This document shows, piece by piece, positions 48,722-56,801 of a stretch of 64,000 nucleotides of DNA. The notes beneath the pieces were generated by a model. It saw nothing but the letters and a program-made list of their open reading frames with translations. It did no database searches and was not told the DNA's origin. This stretch comes from Qipengyuania intermedia. GTDB taxonomy: Bacteria; Pseudomonadota; Alphaproteobacteria; Sphingomonadales; Sphingomonadaceae. A program made the position numbers and the translations under genes. Every line of letters begins with the position of its first letter. Positions within the stretch are counted from its first letter, which is position 1. The stretch covers positions 62,001 to 126,000 of the forward strand of contig NZ_JAIGNS010000003.1 in the NCBI RefSeq assembly GCF_019711615.1, written 5' to 3'.

Positions 48722-49150
48722 ATGGATGAATTTTCAAGTCAGATCGAAGCGCTCGAACACCAGTGGATGCGCGCCTGGGCCCAACGCGACCGCAACGTGA
48801 TGAAGGCGCTCGCGTCGAAGGACTTCATCTTCCTGCTCGGATCGAACAGCCCCGCGATCCTCGACCGCGCAAGCTGGCTGGAGGCGGCGACAACGCGCTT
48901 TCGCTGCAACGGCTATCGTTTCGACGAAGTCTACGTCCGCCGCCATGGCAACATCGCGGTTTTCGCCACCCGCATGAGGCTCGACGCGACGATGGGCGAC
49001 CATGACTGGTCGGGCGAAACATGGCTCATGGACCTGTGGCAGAAGGGCAAGGTGCGCCGCAAATGGCGGATCGTCGAACGCACCATCTCGCGGCCCGATA
49101 CGGACGGCAAGATGCCCGATGCCATAAGGTCGATGCAGCTCTGGCGCTAA
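48722..49150 (+). CDS. NTF2-like (SnoaL/DUF4440-type) protein
   Basis: 142 residues, no signal or membrane segment. The N-terminal EALEHQWMRAWAQRDRNVMKALASKDFIFL and RMRLDATMGD ... WSGETWLMDLWQKGKVRRKWRIVERT follow the alpha+beta cone pattern of small NTF2-like proteins, which range from enzymes to binding proteins. Specific role unknown. The start lacks an obvious ribosome site. Convergent with the next gene, three bases between stops. Confidence 0.75.
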   Translation: MDEFSSQIEALEHQWMRAWAQRDRNVMKALASKDFIFLLGSNSPAILDRASWLEAATTRFRCNGYRFDEVYVRRHGNIAVFATRMRLDATMGDHDWSGETWLMDLWQKGKVRRKWRIVERTISRPDTDGKMPDAIRSMQLWR

Positions 49151-49153
49151 GGC

Positions 49154-49537
49154 TCAAAGGGTGGCGGAACCGCAGTCTTTCGAGATTAAATTCGAGAGTT
49201 CGGTTTCAAATCTCTGCAACTCGGAATGCGTGACACTCGCGTCGATCGACACGCTGTTGCAGTCAATCTCTTCAGCCAGCCAAATCTGCATTCTCAAGTG
49301 ACCTAGCTCGTCCCTTGGTTCTAGACGAATTTTCAACAAGCCGTCGAAGGCTTGAAATTGAACTGCGTCCGAGATCGGAAACCTGCGGAGTTCTTCGGCT
49401 AGTTTACTGAGCTCCAGCGGCGACCGGTTCCGGAAACGTGTTTCACCGCGGAATGAACCAGTATCGACAATTACCCGACACCGGTCATCGTCGAAACCGT
49501 CGTCGACCGGGGGATCGAATGAAATCCGTAGTGCCAC
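49154..49537 (-). CDS. Hypothetical protein of atypical composition
   Basis: 127 residues, GTG start at 49537 with GAGG five bases upstream. Acidic, no membrane helix. Looks like a small beta-sheet domain (RISFDPPVDDGFDDDRCRVIVDTGSF, MQIWLAEEIDCNSVSID). The layout faintly recalls WapI-type or DUF6228-type immunity proteins, but the match is too weak to name. G+C is clearly lower than the flanks (many TTC/AAT/TTT runs), suggesting recent acquisition. It starts seven bases after the next gene's end on the same strand. Confidence 0.6.
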   Translation of the reverse strand: MALRISFDPPVDDGFDDDRCRVIVDTGSFRGETRFRNRSPLELSKLAEELRRFPISDAVQFQAFDGLLKIRLEPRDELGHLRMQIWLAEEIDCNSVSIDASVTHSELQRFETELSNLISKDCGSATL

Positions 49538-49544
49538 AAGAGCC

Positions 49545-50951
49545 TCAGTCCCCCGTCAAAATCCGTTCGACCAGTTCCTTCACCGTGGGGGTGAAGTTGT
49601 TCGAATAGAACGGATCCTGCTTGAAACGGTAGGCAGCGTGACCCGCGAAGGCGAGGTTCTCGTCCGGATCTCCGCCATGGGCGATGTCCTGCAGGGTTTT
49701 CTGGATGCAGAAGCTGCGGGGGTCGGCGAGGCGGCCGGTCGTGTGGTTGTCGTGATCCTTCCAGCTCGAGAACTGGCAGTGCGACAGGCAGCCCATGCAG
49801 CCCTGCTGGTCGGCACGGATCTGCTCCGCGCTTTCGGGCGTCACGAAGACGACGGTGTCATCCGGGGTCTTGAGCGCTTCGGTAAAGCCTTCGTGCATCC
49901 ACGCCTGCGCCTTGCGCTGGTCGCCGGGGTGGACGAAATAGTACTTCGCCTTGCCGTGATCCGACAGCGGGATCGTGCCCTCTTCCTCGTCGCGCTTGAA
50001 GATCGGTATCTGGCGCTCCGAACGGTGCATGAGATCGTAGAGGAAGGGCGTTTTCACCGCGCTCGAATAGAAACCGGTCGGGCTGAACTTGTGCAGCAGG
50101 ACGTCGCCCGGCTCGACCGTGCGTAGCATGTCCTTCCAGACCTGCGGGATCGGGCTTTCTTCGGTCAGCAGCGGGCGCGTGCCGAACTGGAAGGCGATCT
50201 TGCCCAGTTCCGGATTGTCGATCCAGTCGTTCCATTCGCGCAGGAACCAGACGCCGCCCGCCATGACGATTGCCGTATCTTCGGAGACACCTTCCGCGCG
50301 CATCGTTTCGCGCAGTGCCTTCACGCGCGGATAGGGGTCTTCCGGCTTGGTCGGGTCTTCCGCATTGGAGAGGCCATTGTGGCCGCCGGCCAGCCACGGA
50401 TCCTCGTAAACCACGGCGGCGAGCAGGTCAGGAACCTTGGAATAGCTGCGCTTCCACAAGGCGCGGAACGCCCGGGCGGAAGAGACGATCGGCAGGTAGT
50501 GGACGTTATAGCGCTGGGCGATCTCGGCCAGCTTGTAGGGCATGCCTGCGCCGCAGGTGACGCCGGTGATCTTGTCGGCGCAATTTTCCAGCACGCCTTC
50601 GAGCACCTGCTGCGCCCCGCCCTGTTCCCACAGGACGTTGATGTTGATCGCGCCGCGGCCTTCGGAAATCTCGTAAGCGCGGTTCACCTGCTCGGTCGCC
50701 CCGTCGATGGCGTAGCGCACAAGCTGTTCGAAGCGCTCCACACGGGTTGCCTGCGGATAGACCTGCGGGATCGGGTTGCCGTCCTCGTCATAGCTGTCCG
50801 CATTCACGGCGCTGACCGTACCAATGCCCCCGGCTGCCGCCCAGGCCCCGGAGCTTGCGTGGTTGGTCGCGGAGACGCCCTTGCCGCCTTCGATAAGCGG
50901 CCACACTTCGCGTCCACCATAGACGATCGGGCTAAGACCCTTGAAACTCAT
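49545..50951 (-). CDS. Nitronate monooxygenase-like FMN protein
   Basis: 468 residues, about 100 longer than typical nitronate monooxygenases. N-terminal barrel parts: MSFKGLSPIVYGGREVWPLIEGGKGVSATNHASSG in two runs, AAAGGIGTVSAVN, GVTCGAGMPYKLAEIA, VMAGGVWFLREWND and IAFQFGTRPLLT fit the NMO/2-nitropropane dioxygenase flavin fold. A C-terminal region contains C-x2-C-x3-C (QGCMGCLSHCQ), possibly a metal or iron-sulphur site. The ribosome site GAGGA precedes the ATG. Physiological substrate unknown. Confidence 0.85.
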   Translation of the reverse strand: MSFKGLSPIVYGGREVWPLIEGGKGVSATNHASSGAWAAAGGIGTVSAVNADSYDEDGNPIPQVYPQATRVERFEQLVRYAIDGATEQVNRAYEISEGRGAININVLWEQGGAQQVLEGVLENCADKITGVTCGAGMPYKLAEIAQRYNVHYLPIVSSARAFRALWKRSYSKVPDLLAAVVYEDPWLAGGHNGLSNAEDPTKPEDPYPRVKALRETMRAEGVSEDTAIVMAGGVWFLREWNDWIDNPELGKIAFQFGTRPLLTEESPIPQVWKDMLRTVEPGDVLLHKFSPTGFYSSAVKTPFLYDLMHRSERQIPIFKRDEEEGTIPLSDHGKAKYYFVHPGDQRKAQAWMHEGFTEALKTPDDTVVFVTPESAEQIRADQQGCMGCLSHCQFSSWKDHDNHTTGRLADPRSFCIQKTLQDIAHGGDPDENLAFAGHAAYRFKQDPFYSNNFTPTVKELVERILTGD

Positions 50952-50987
50952 GCAATCCTCTTTCCCTGATTGGGCACTTTGTCGTGC

Positions 50988-51707
50988 CTAGCCCTCGTTG
51001 CCGCTATCTGCGCGGCAGGGCGTTATCTCTTCCGGCTCTGGCCTGTTAGCCGCTGCCTTGAACTGTGCATAGTACCCCGAAAGCTCGGGCGCGTCCTTGA
51101 ATGCGACGAGTTCATAGCCGACCCGACGGAATTCGCACGACAACAGCAGGGGATCGATCCCGTGTTGGTCGGTCGGGCGATCGACGTCCACGACGATCAC
51201 CTGTCCCCCGTTCCGCAAGGCCGGCCACATGTTCCACAGGAACTCGTAGGGCTGCTGGATCTCGTGATACATATGGACCATGAAAATCCGGTCGAAACTA
51301 TTGTCCGGTAAGCGCGGATCGTTCGGCTCGCCCAGCCTGATCGACACATTGTCGAGCCGCTGGCGCTCGACGCGGCGGCCCAGTCTCTGGATCGCTTCGG
51401 GATCGATGTCCTGCGCCAGCACCCGTCCGGACTCGCCCACGCGCGGCGCGAGGCGAACCGTGTAATAGCCATTGCCCGCACCGATGTCGGCGACGGTCAT
51501 GCCAGGCTCGATTTCGGCAAGGTCCATGACCTTCTGCGCTTCGCCGCGGCTGTCGCGGGCGTCTTCGGTCGAGAACTGGTAGGAGATGACCTCGGACACC
51601 GGCCGGTCCGGCTCGGGGAATGCTTGCCCGCCGTCGGCGTCGCCCGTCACCGCATCGCATCCGGCAAGCGCGCCGAATGCAATCAGGATGAGCGGGGCGC
51701 GCCTCAC
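50988..51707 (-). CDS. Lipoprotein with SAM-dependent methyltransferase fold
   Basis: 239 residues from the GTG at 51707, overlapping the prfB stop (GTGA). The N-terminus VRRAPLILIAFGALAGC has a lipobox (LAGC), implying export and lipid anchoring. Yet the mature part is a class I methyltransferase: PGMTVADIGAGNGYYTVRLA (SAM motif I), VLAQDIDPEAI, FDRIFMVHMYHEIQQP and NGGQVIVVDVDRP. SAM is not normally available outside the cytoplasm, so the fold may have another use there. Confidence 0.8.
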   Translation of the reverse strand: MRRAPLILIAFGALAGCDAVTGDADGGQAFPEPDRPVSEVISYQFSTEDARDSRGEAQKVMDLAEIEPGMTVADIGAGNGYYTVRLAPRVGESGRVLAQDIDPEAIQRLGRRVERQRLDNVSIRLGEPNDPRLPDNSFDRIFMVHMYHEIQQPYEFLWNMWPALRNGGQVIVVDVDRPTDQHGIDPLLLSCEFRRVGYELVAFKDAPELSGYYAQFKAAANRPEPEEITPCRADSGNEG

Positions 51708-52831
51708 TCGGCGTCCTCCACCTCGACCGTTTCGCCGGTGACCCGCTGTGCCAGAGCCGCCGAGATGAACGGATCGAGCGCGCCGTCGAGCACGTCGTCC
51801 GGCGTCGGCGAGGTTACGCCGGTGCGCAGGTCCTTGACCATCTGGTACGGCTGCAGGACGTAGGAACGGATCTGGTGTCCCCACCCGATATCGCTCTTTT
51901 CCTGGTATTCGCCGGATGCAGCCGCTTCGCGTTCCGCCATCTCGCGCTCGAAAAGGCGCGCCTTGAGCATGTTCATCGCGGTGGCGCGGTTCTTGTGCTG
52001 GCTGCGGTCGTTCTGGCTGGCGACCACGATACCGGTCGGCTGGTGGGTGATACGCACGGCGGAATCGGTCGTGTTGACGTGCTGGCCGCCTGCGCCCGAT
52101 GCGCGGTAGGTGTCGATCTTGAGGTCGGCCGGATTAATCTCGATATCGATATTGTCGTCGATCACCGGATAGACCCAGACCGAACAGAAGCTGGTGTGTC
52201 GCCGTGCCGAACTATCATAGGGGCTGATGCGGACGAGGCGGTGGACGCCGCTCTCGGTCTTGGCATAGCCATAGGCGTTTTCGCCCTTGAGCAGCAACGT
52301 CGCCGACTTGATGCCGGCCTGGTCGCCCGCCTGATACTCCACCGTTTCGACCTTGAAGCCGCGGCGTTCCGCCCAGCGCGCGTACATGCGAAAGAGCATT
52401 TCCGCCCAGTCGTTGCTTTCCGTGCCGCCTGCACCGGCATGGATTTCCAGGTAGGTGTCGTTGGCATCCGCCTCGCCGGAAAGAAGCGCCTGGACCTTGT
52501 CCCTGTCGGCACGTTCGGCCAGCGCCGCAAGGCTGGCGAGCCCTTCACTGGCGATATCGTCATCGCCCTCGGCATCGCCCATTTCGACGAATTCGATAGC
52601 ATCGGCCATTTCGCTCTCGATCTCGCGCACCGTGTTGATCGCGGTCTCGAGGCGCTTTTGCTCCTGCGTGATGGCCTGTGCCTGCTTGGGATCGTCCCAC
52701 AGGGTCGGGTCCTGGACGCGTGCGTCGAGCTCGTCCAGCTGGCGCAGCGCGTGGTCCCAGTCGAGCGACTGGCGCACAAGCGCGAGAGCAGCTTCGATAC
52801 GGTCGATATTGGCCTGCCCTTCGGCACGCAT
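51704..52831 (-). CDS. prfB: Peptide chain release factor 2
   Basis: Recognises UGA and UAA stop codons and triggers peptide release. 375 residues in one frame, so no programmed frameshift. The peptidyl-hydrolysis GGQ sits in YRASGAGGQHVNTTDSAVRI. The stop-codon tripeptide position reads SPY in RISPYDSSARRHTSF rather than the E. coli SPF; I believe this is common in alphaproteobacteria. Upstream 89 bases lead to the penicillin-binding protein gene. Confidence 0.97.
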   Translation of the reverse strand: MRAEGQANIDRIEAALALVRQSLDWDHALRQLDELDARVQDPTLWDDPKQAQAITQEQKRLETAINTVREIESEMADAIEFVEMGDAEGDDDIASEGLASLAALAERADRDKVQALLSGEADANDTYLEIHAGAGGTESNDWAEMLFRMYARWAERRGFKVETVEYQAGDQAGIKSATLLLKGENAYGYAKTESGVHRLVRISPYDSSARRHTSFCSVWVYPVIDDNIDIEINPADLKIDTYRASGAGGQHVNTTDSAVRITHQPTGIVVASQNDRSQHKNRATAMNMLKARLFEREMAEREAAASGEYQEKSDIGWGHQIRSYVLQPYQMVKDLRTGVTSPTPDDVLDGALDPFISAALAQRVTGETVEVEDAE

Positions 52832-52920
52832 AAGTCGAATTCCTTGTATTCCGTTGGTTCGCCCACCTAGCGCGCAGGCCGTAATTGTAAAGCTGCGCGG
52901 GTCGGGTTGGAGGGGAGTGG

Positions 52921-55437
52921 CTAGTAGAGCCCTTCATTTTCCTCGACGAAGTCGCCGGCGGAATCCTCGCGGCCTTCGGCCTCGACGCGCCTGTTCGCCC
53001 GAACCCCTTCACGTGCCCGCTTGATAAGCTCGAGAATCTCGGCCCTCTGCGCGGCCATCTCGTCCGAGCGGGTAGAACGCGGCGGTTCAGTATCGGGCTT
53101 GAAAGCCTCCCAGATCACCGATGCCTTGGGATCGTTAGATGGCTCGCCGTCGAACACGCGCTTGCCGGTGCGGCGGTCGATCTTGACCATGCGGATGCCG
53201 GGAGGAGCCACGAAGTCGGGCGATGTCCAGCGATCCTTGGTCGCTTCCACGAAGCGCTTCATGATCGTCGCGGCGGTATTGCCGCCCTGCACCCAACCAC
53301 CGAGGTTGCGGGGCTGGTCGAAGCCGACATACATGCCGGCAACGATATCGGGCGTGCCCCCGACGAACCACGCATTGGTCGGGCCGTTGGTGGTGCCGGT
53401 CTTGCCGAACAGCGGCAATTCGAGACTGCGCAGGCGCACGGCGGTACCGCGCGTGACGACGCCTTGCAGCATGTGAACCATCTGGAAGGCGGTGCGCGGG
53501 TCGAGGACCTGTTTGCCGGACGGTTCGAAGCGCGGCATCGGCTGCCCGTCCCATTCCGCCATGTTACAGCCGGTGCATTCGCGCTTGTCGGTCCGGTAGA
53601 TCACCTTCCCGCGCCGATCCTGCACATAATCGATGACCGAGCCTTCGTTCTGCCGTCCCCAGTTCGCGAGCGCGGAATAGGCGTTGACCATTTTCGCCAC
53701 GGTCGTCTCGCCCGCTCCGAGCGCGAAGGAGTAGTAGGGTTCGTAATCGCCGATGCCGACGCGCGAGATCGTCTTGACCACGTTTTGCATGCCGGTGTCG
53801 TCGGCGATGTGGACAGTCATCAGGTTGCGGCTCTGCTCCAGACCCCAGCGCAGCGTGTGCTCGCCACCCCCGCCGCCGCCGAAGTTGCGGAAGCATTTTT
53901 CGCCGAGGTTTGCGCCCTGCCAGACGCAGAAGGTCTGGTCCGGGACCTGGGTGGCAGGCGTCATCCCGTTGTCGAGCGCGGAAGCGTAGACGAACGGCTT
54001 GATGGTCGAGCCCGGCTGGCGGTCTGCCTGCGTGGCGCGGTTGAAACTGCCCAGGCGGCTGTCGAAGCCGCCCTGCATGGCCAGGACGCGCCCGGTCTGC
54101 GGCGCTTCCGCCAGGAAGGCGCCCGACACTTCGGGCACGACGCGCAGACGATAGCCGGAACCCGAAGGCTCCGCCGCAACGACGTCCCCGACCTTGAGCG
54201 TGTTCGGCGCGCCCGAAAGCGCATAGTCCTCGCCATCGGTAAGCCCGATCGTGGGCGAACTGCCCCCGCTGGTCACGACGCCGATGCGCCAGTTCTCGTA
54301 GTTGATGCTGAGGTTTGAAGAGGCGAGCTGCGAATGCAGGCTGCCGTTCTCGGGATTGAGAGTTGCAATCGGGCCCGTGAAGCCGCGATTGCCGTGATAG
54401 CTGAGCAACTGCGCACGCAGCGCATCGCGTGCCGCGTCCTGCAATTCGACATCGAGCGATGTGCGCACCCACAGGCCGCCGGCGTAGACGCTGTTGCCGC
54501 CTTCTTCGGCCGTTTCACCGAATTCCGCGATCAGCTGGCGGCGAACTTCCTCGAGGAAGTACCCTGCATCGGCCGAACGCTCGCTGCGCTGCTGGACCAG
54601 GCCGAGCGGCTGCGCCTTTGCGGTATTCGCTTCTGCGGCAGTGACGAAATCGTTGGCGACCATCTGGTCGAGCACGAAGTTGCGGCGGGTCACGGCGAGA
54701 TCGCGGTACCGCTCGCGTCCGTAACGCTCCGGCGCCTTTGGAAGGATCGCAAGAAACGCCGTTTCGTGCAGGTCCAGTTCGTCGACATCCTTGTCGAAAT
54801 AGGCGCGCGCAGCTGCCTGCACGCCGAAGCTCCTCCGGCCGAGGGGAATTTCGTTGAGGTACAGCTCCAGGATTTCTTGCTTGGTCAGGACCTGTTCGAT
54901 CCGCTGCGCAAGGATCATCTCCTTGAGCTTGCGGGTAACCGAATATTCGTCGCCGAGGAGGAGGTTCTTGGCCACCTGCTGCGTAATGGTCGAACCGCCG
55001 ACCGCGCGTTCGCCCGACCCGTATTTGGTGGCATAGTCGAACACGGCATTCAGCGTGCCGGTGAAATCGACGCCCCCATGGCTGAAAAACGTCTTGTCTT
55101 CTGCCGACAGGAAAGCCTCGATCATCGGCTGCGGGAAGTCGACATATTGCAGCTGGACACGGCGTTCGCGCGCGTAGGAGTGGACGATCTCGCCATCCAC
55201 ACCGCGGACCACTGATGGAAGCGGTGTCTCGTATTCGAGCAGGGATTCGGCATCGGGCAGATTGCGCGCCAGCGACGCCCACAGCAGGACCAGCAACATC
55301 AGCGCGATGCCGATCAGATAGGTCATGACACGCAGGCGCTGGTTATCGTGCCAGTTCTCGCGCATCCAGTTGATAAAGCGTACGGGATCGCCGGTCAGGC
55401 GCTCGCGATAATACTGCAGGTGGCTGGCGTAACTCAT
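52921..55437 (-). CDS. Class A penicillin-binding protein 1A
   Basis: Polymerises and crosslinks peptidoglycan. 838 residues: short cytoplasmic start, one membrane helix (about 40-58), GT51 transglycosylase with FLSAEDKTFFSHGGVDF, GGSTITQQVAKNLLL and LYLNEIPLGRRSFGV. An OB-like region follows and then the transpeptidase: active-site Ser in QPGSTIKPFVY, SRN in EQSRNLMTV, KTG in FGKTGTTNGPTNAWF. The C-terminal 80 residues are charged and low in complexity. 64 bases after the amidase gene. Confidence 0.97.
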   Translation of the reverse strand: MSYASHLQYYRERLTGDPVRFINWMRENWHDNQRLRVMTYLIGIALMLLVLLWASLARNLPDAESLLEYETPLPSVVRGVDGEIVHSYARERRVQLQYVDFPQPMIEAFLSAEDKTFFSHGGVDFTGTLNAVFDYATKYGSGERAVGGSTITQQVAKNLLLGDEYSVTRKLKEMILAQRIEQVLTKQEILELYLNEIPLGRRSFGVQAAARAYFDKDVDELDLHETAFLAILPKAPERYGRERYRDLAVTRRNFVLDQMVANDFVTAAEANTAKAQPLGLVQQRSERSADAGYFLEEVRRQLIAEFGETAEEGGNSVYAGGLWVRTSLDVELQDAARDALRAQLLSYHGNRGFTGPIATLNPENGSLHSQLASSNLSINYENWRIGVVTSGGSSPTIGLTDGEDYALSGAPNTLKVGDVVAAEPSGSGYRLRVVPEVSGAFLAEAPQTGRVLAMQGGFDSRLGSFNRATQADRQPGSTIKPFVYASALDNGMTPATQVPDQTFCVWQGANLGEKCFRNFGGGGGGEHTLRWGLEQSRNLMTVHIADDTGMQNVVKTISRVGIGDYEPYYSFALGAGETTVAKMVNAYSALANWGRQNEGSVIDYVQDRRGKVIYRTDKRECTGCNMAEWDGQPMPRFEPSGKQVLDPRTAFQMVHMLQGVVTRGTAVRLRSLELPLFGKTGTTNGPTNAWFVGGTPDIVAGMYVGFDQPRNLGGWVQGGNTAATIMKRFVEATKDRWTSPDFVAPPGIRMVKIDRRTGKRVFDGEPSNDPKASVIWEAFKPDTEPPRSTRSDEMAAQRAEILELIKRAREGVRANRRVEAEGREDSAGDFVEENEGLY

Positions 55438-55501
55438 GATCAGCGCTGGCCTTTAGCACGCGTTTCGACGCGCGCGCTATACTAACTGTGGCGATTTGCG
55501 A

Positions 55502-56365
55502 TCAACGTTCCTGCTGGCGTGCGAAATAGAGTCCCACGGCCTGCGCCATGACTTCGGCAAAGTCCTCGCGTCCCTCCGAAGAAGCAAGGCGCCGCGCCTC
55601 GGTTTCGTTGGTGATAAATCCGCTTTCGAACAAAACGGACGGGATATCGGGTGCACGCAGGACGAGAAGGTCGGCGGAATGGCGCGGTTTGGGGTGGAAC
55701 TTGATCTTGTCCTCGCCGACCCGCTGGATCAGGCCCGCGAATTCCTCCGCTTCCGCGCGGGTCCGCCGCCGCGACAATTCCACGAGGATCTCGTTCACTT
55801 CCGCGCTCGCCCCGCCGAGCGAAACGCCGTTCAATGTGTCTGCCGCGTTCTCCCTTGCGGCGAACCTGGCGGCGGCTGCGCTCGATGCGCGGTCTGACAG
55901 GGTATAGATGCTTGCGCCCTCAACCTCTCCGGCATCGCCCGCACTATCGGCGTGGATGGAAATGAACAGGTCGGCATTCAGGCGGCGCGCGAGTTCGTAC
56001 CTTTCCGCATGGAGGAGGTAGCGATCGTCGTCGCGGGTCAGCGCGACCCTTGCGATACCGCGCGCGTCGATCTCGTCGCGGAGCGCCCTTGCCAGCCCGA
56101 GGACCAGGGTCTTCTCGCGATATCCGGAAGCGGTCGCGCCGGGATCGAAGCCGCCATGGCCCGGGTCGATAACGACGAGCGGCAGGCTCTCGCGTCCGCG
56201 GACTTCGGGCAATGCAGGCTGCTCGGCCTTGCCCGGCAGGGCGGCCCTCAGAACCAGCCCCGGCTCTGCCGCATGCAGTCCGCCACCGACAGCCACGCCG
56301 ATCGCTGCGGCGAGCGCGGTAACCGTCACGAGAAGGGGCGCGGCGAGGTGCATGATGGATTTCAT
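55502..56365 (-). CDS. N-acetylmuramoyl-L-alanine amidase (Amidase_3)
   Basis: Zinc amidase that cuts peptide side chains from peptidoglycan, usually in cell separation. The ATG at 56365 gives 287 residues; the in-frame TTG three codons earlier is less likely. N-terminal signal or anchor (about 8-30). Zinc ligands and catalysis: VVIDPGHGGFDPGATASGY, the following YREKTLVLGLARAL with the Glu ligand, FISIHADSA and VLFESGFITNE. No AMIN domain is present. Heads the leftward amidase-PBP1A-prfB group. Confidence 0.95.
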   Translation of the reverse strand: MKSIMHLAAPLLVTVTALAAAIGVAVGGGLHAAEPGLVLRAALPGKAEQPALPEVRGRESLPLVVIDPGHGGFDPGATASGYREKTLVLGLARALRDEIDARGIARVALTRDDDRYLLHAERYELARRLNADLFISIHADSAGDAGEVEGASIYTLSDRASSAAAARFAARENAADTLNGVSLGGASAEVNEILVELSRRRTRAEAEEFAGLIQRVGEDKIKFHPKPRHSADLLVLRAPDIPSVLFESGFITNETEARRLASSEGREDFAEVMAQAVGLYFARQQER

Positions 56366-56801
56366 GGTCACCAAAACCTTAAGGCTTCGTGCACCTTATG
56401 CGCAATATAGTTGCCGATCGAAACCCACGGTGCTAGCGCTCCTCATATCGGTTCGGTGCCTCCGATCGGCGCGTAAGTCGCGACGAAGAGGGACGCCGAT
56501 CTCGCTTTCGCCCCGCCATCCTGGCGCGGCCCTTATTTGTACAGGTTGATGCACAGAACGCACTCATCCCTTTCCGCAGTCCCTGCGCCGATCTTCGGCA
56601 AGACGGCTGCCGCGACGGATGCAGAGGCGCAGATTTTGCGCAGTGCGTCGGATGCAGACACGAATATCCGGACAGACGATCGCAGTGTTCTGATCCGGAC
56701 CGCTAATGCCGCGATCCCCCGAACGGGACGCGGATTTCACACACAATCGCGCAGCAGGAAGGACGGGCTCGCCCCGCCCCGCCGCGCATGGAGAATAATT
56801 A
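56366..56801 (+). other. Gap between the amidase gene and rne
   Basis: 436 bases with no credible gene, holding the promoters of the divergent amidase and rne genes and probably a long rne leader. A GGAG ribosome site lies just before the rne ATG. GGATGCAGA recurs at about 56617 and 56650, but no clear operator, riboswitch or strong hairpin was recognised. Confidence 0.5.

Noticed and set aside
48526-48729. Short open frame (67 residues) in the gap before the NTF2-like gene
   Set aside because: Arg/Pro-rich, no ribosome site, overlaps the next gene start; probably chance.
52180-52240. SPY in place of SPF in release factor 2
   Set aside because: Seemed odd against E. coli, but I believe it is common in alphaproteobacterial RF2, so not reported as a finding.
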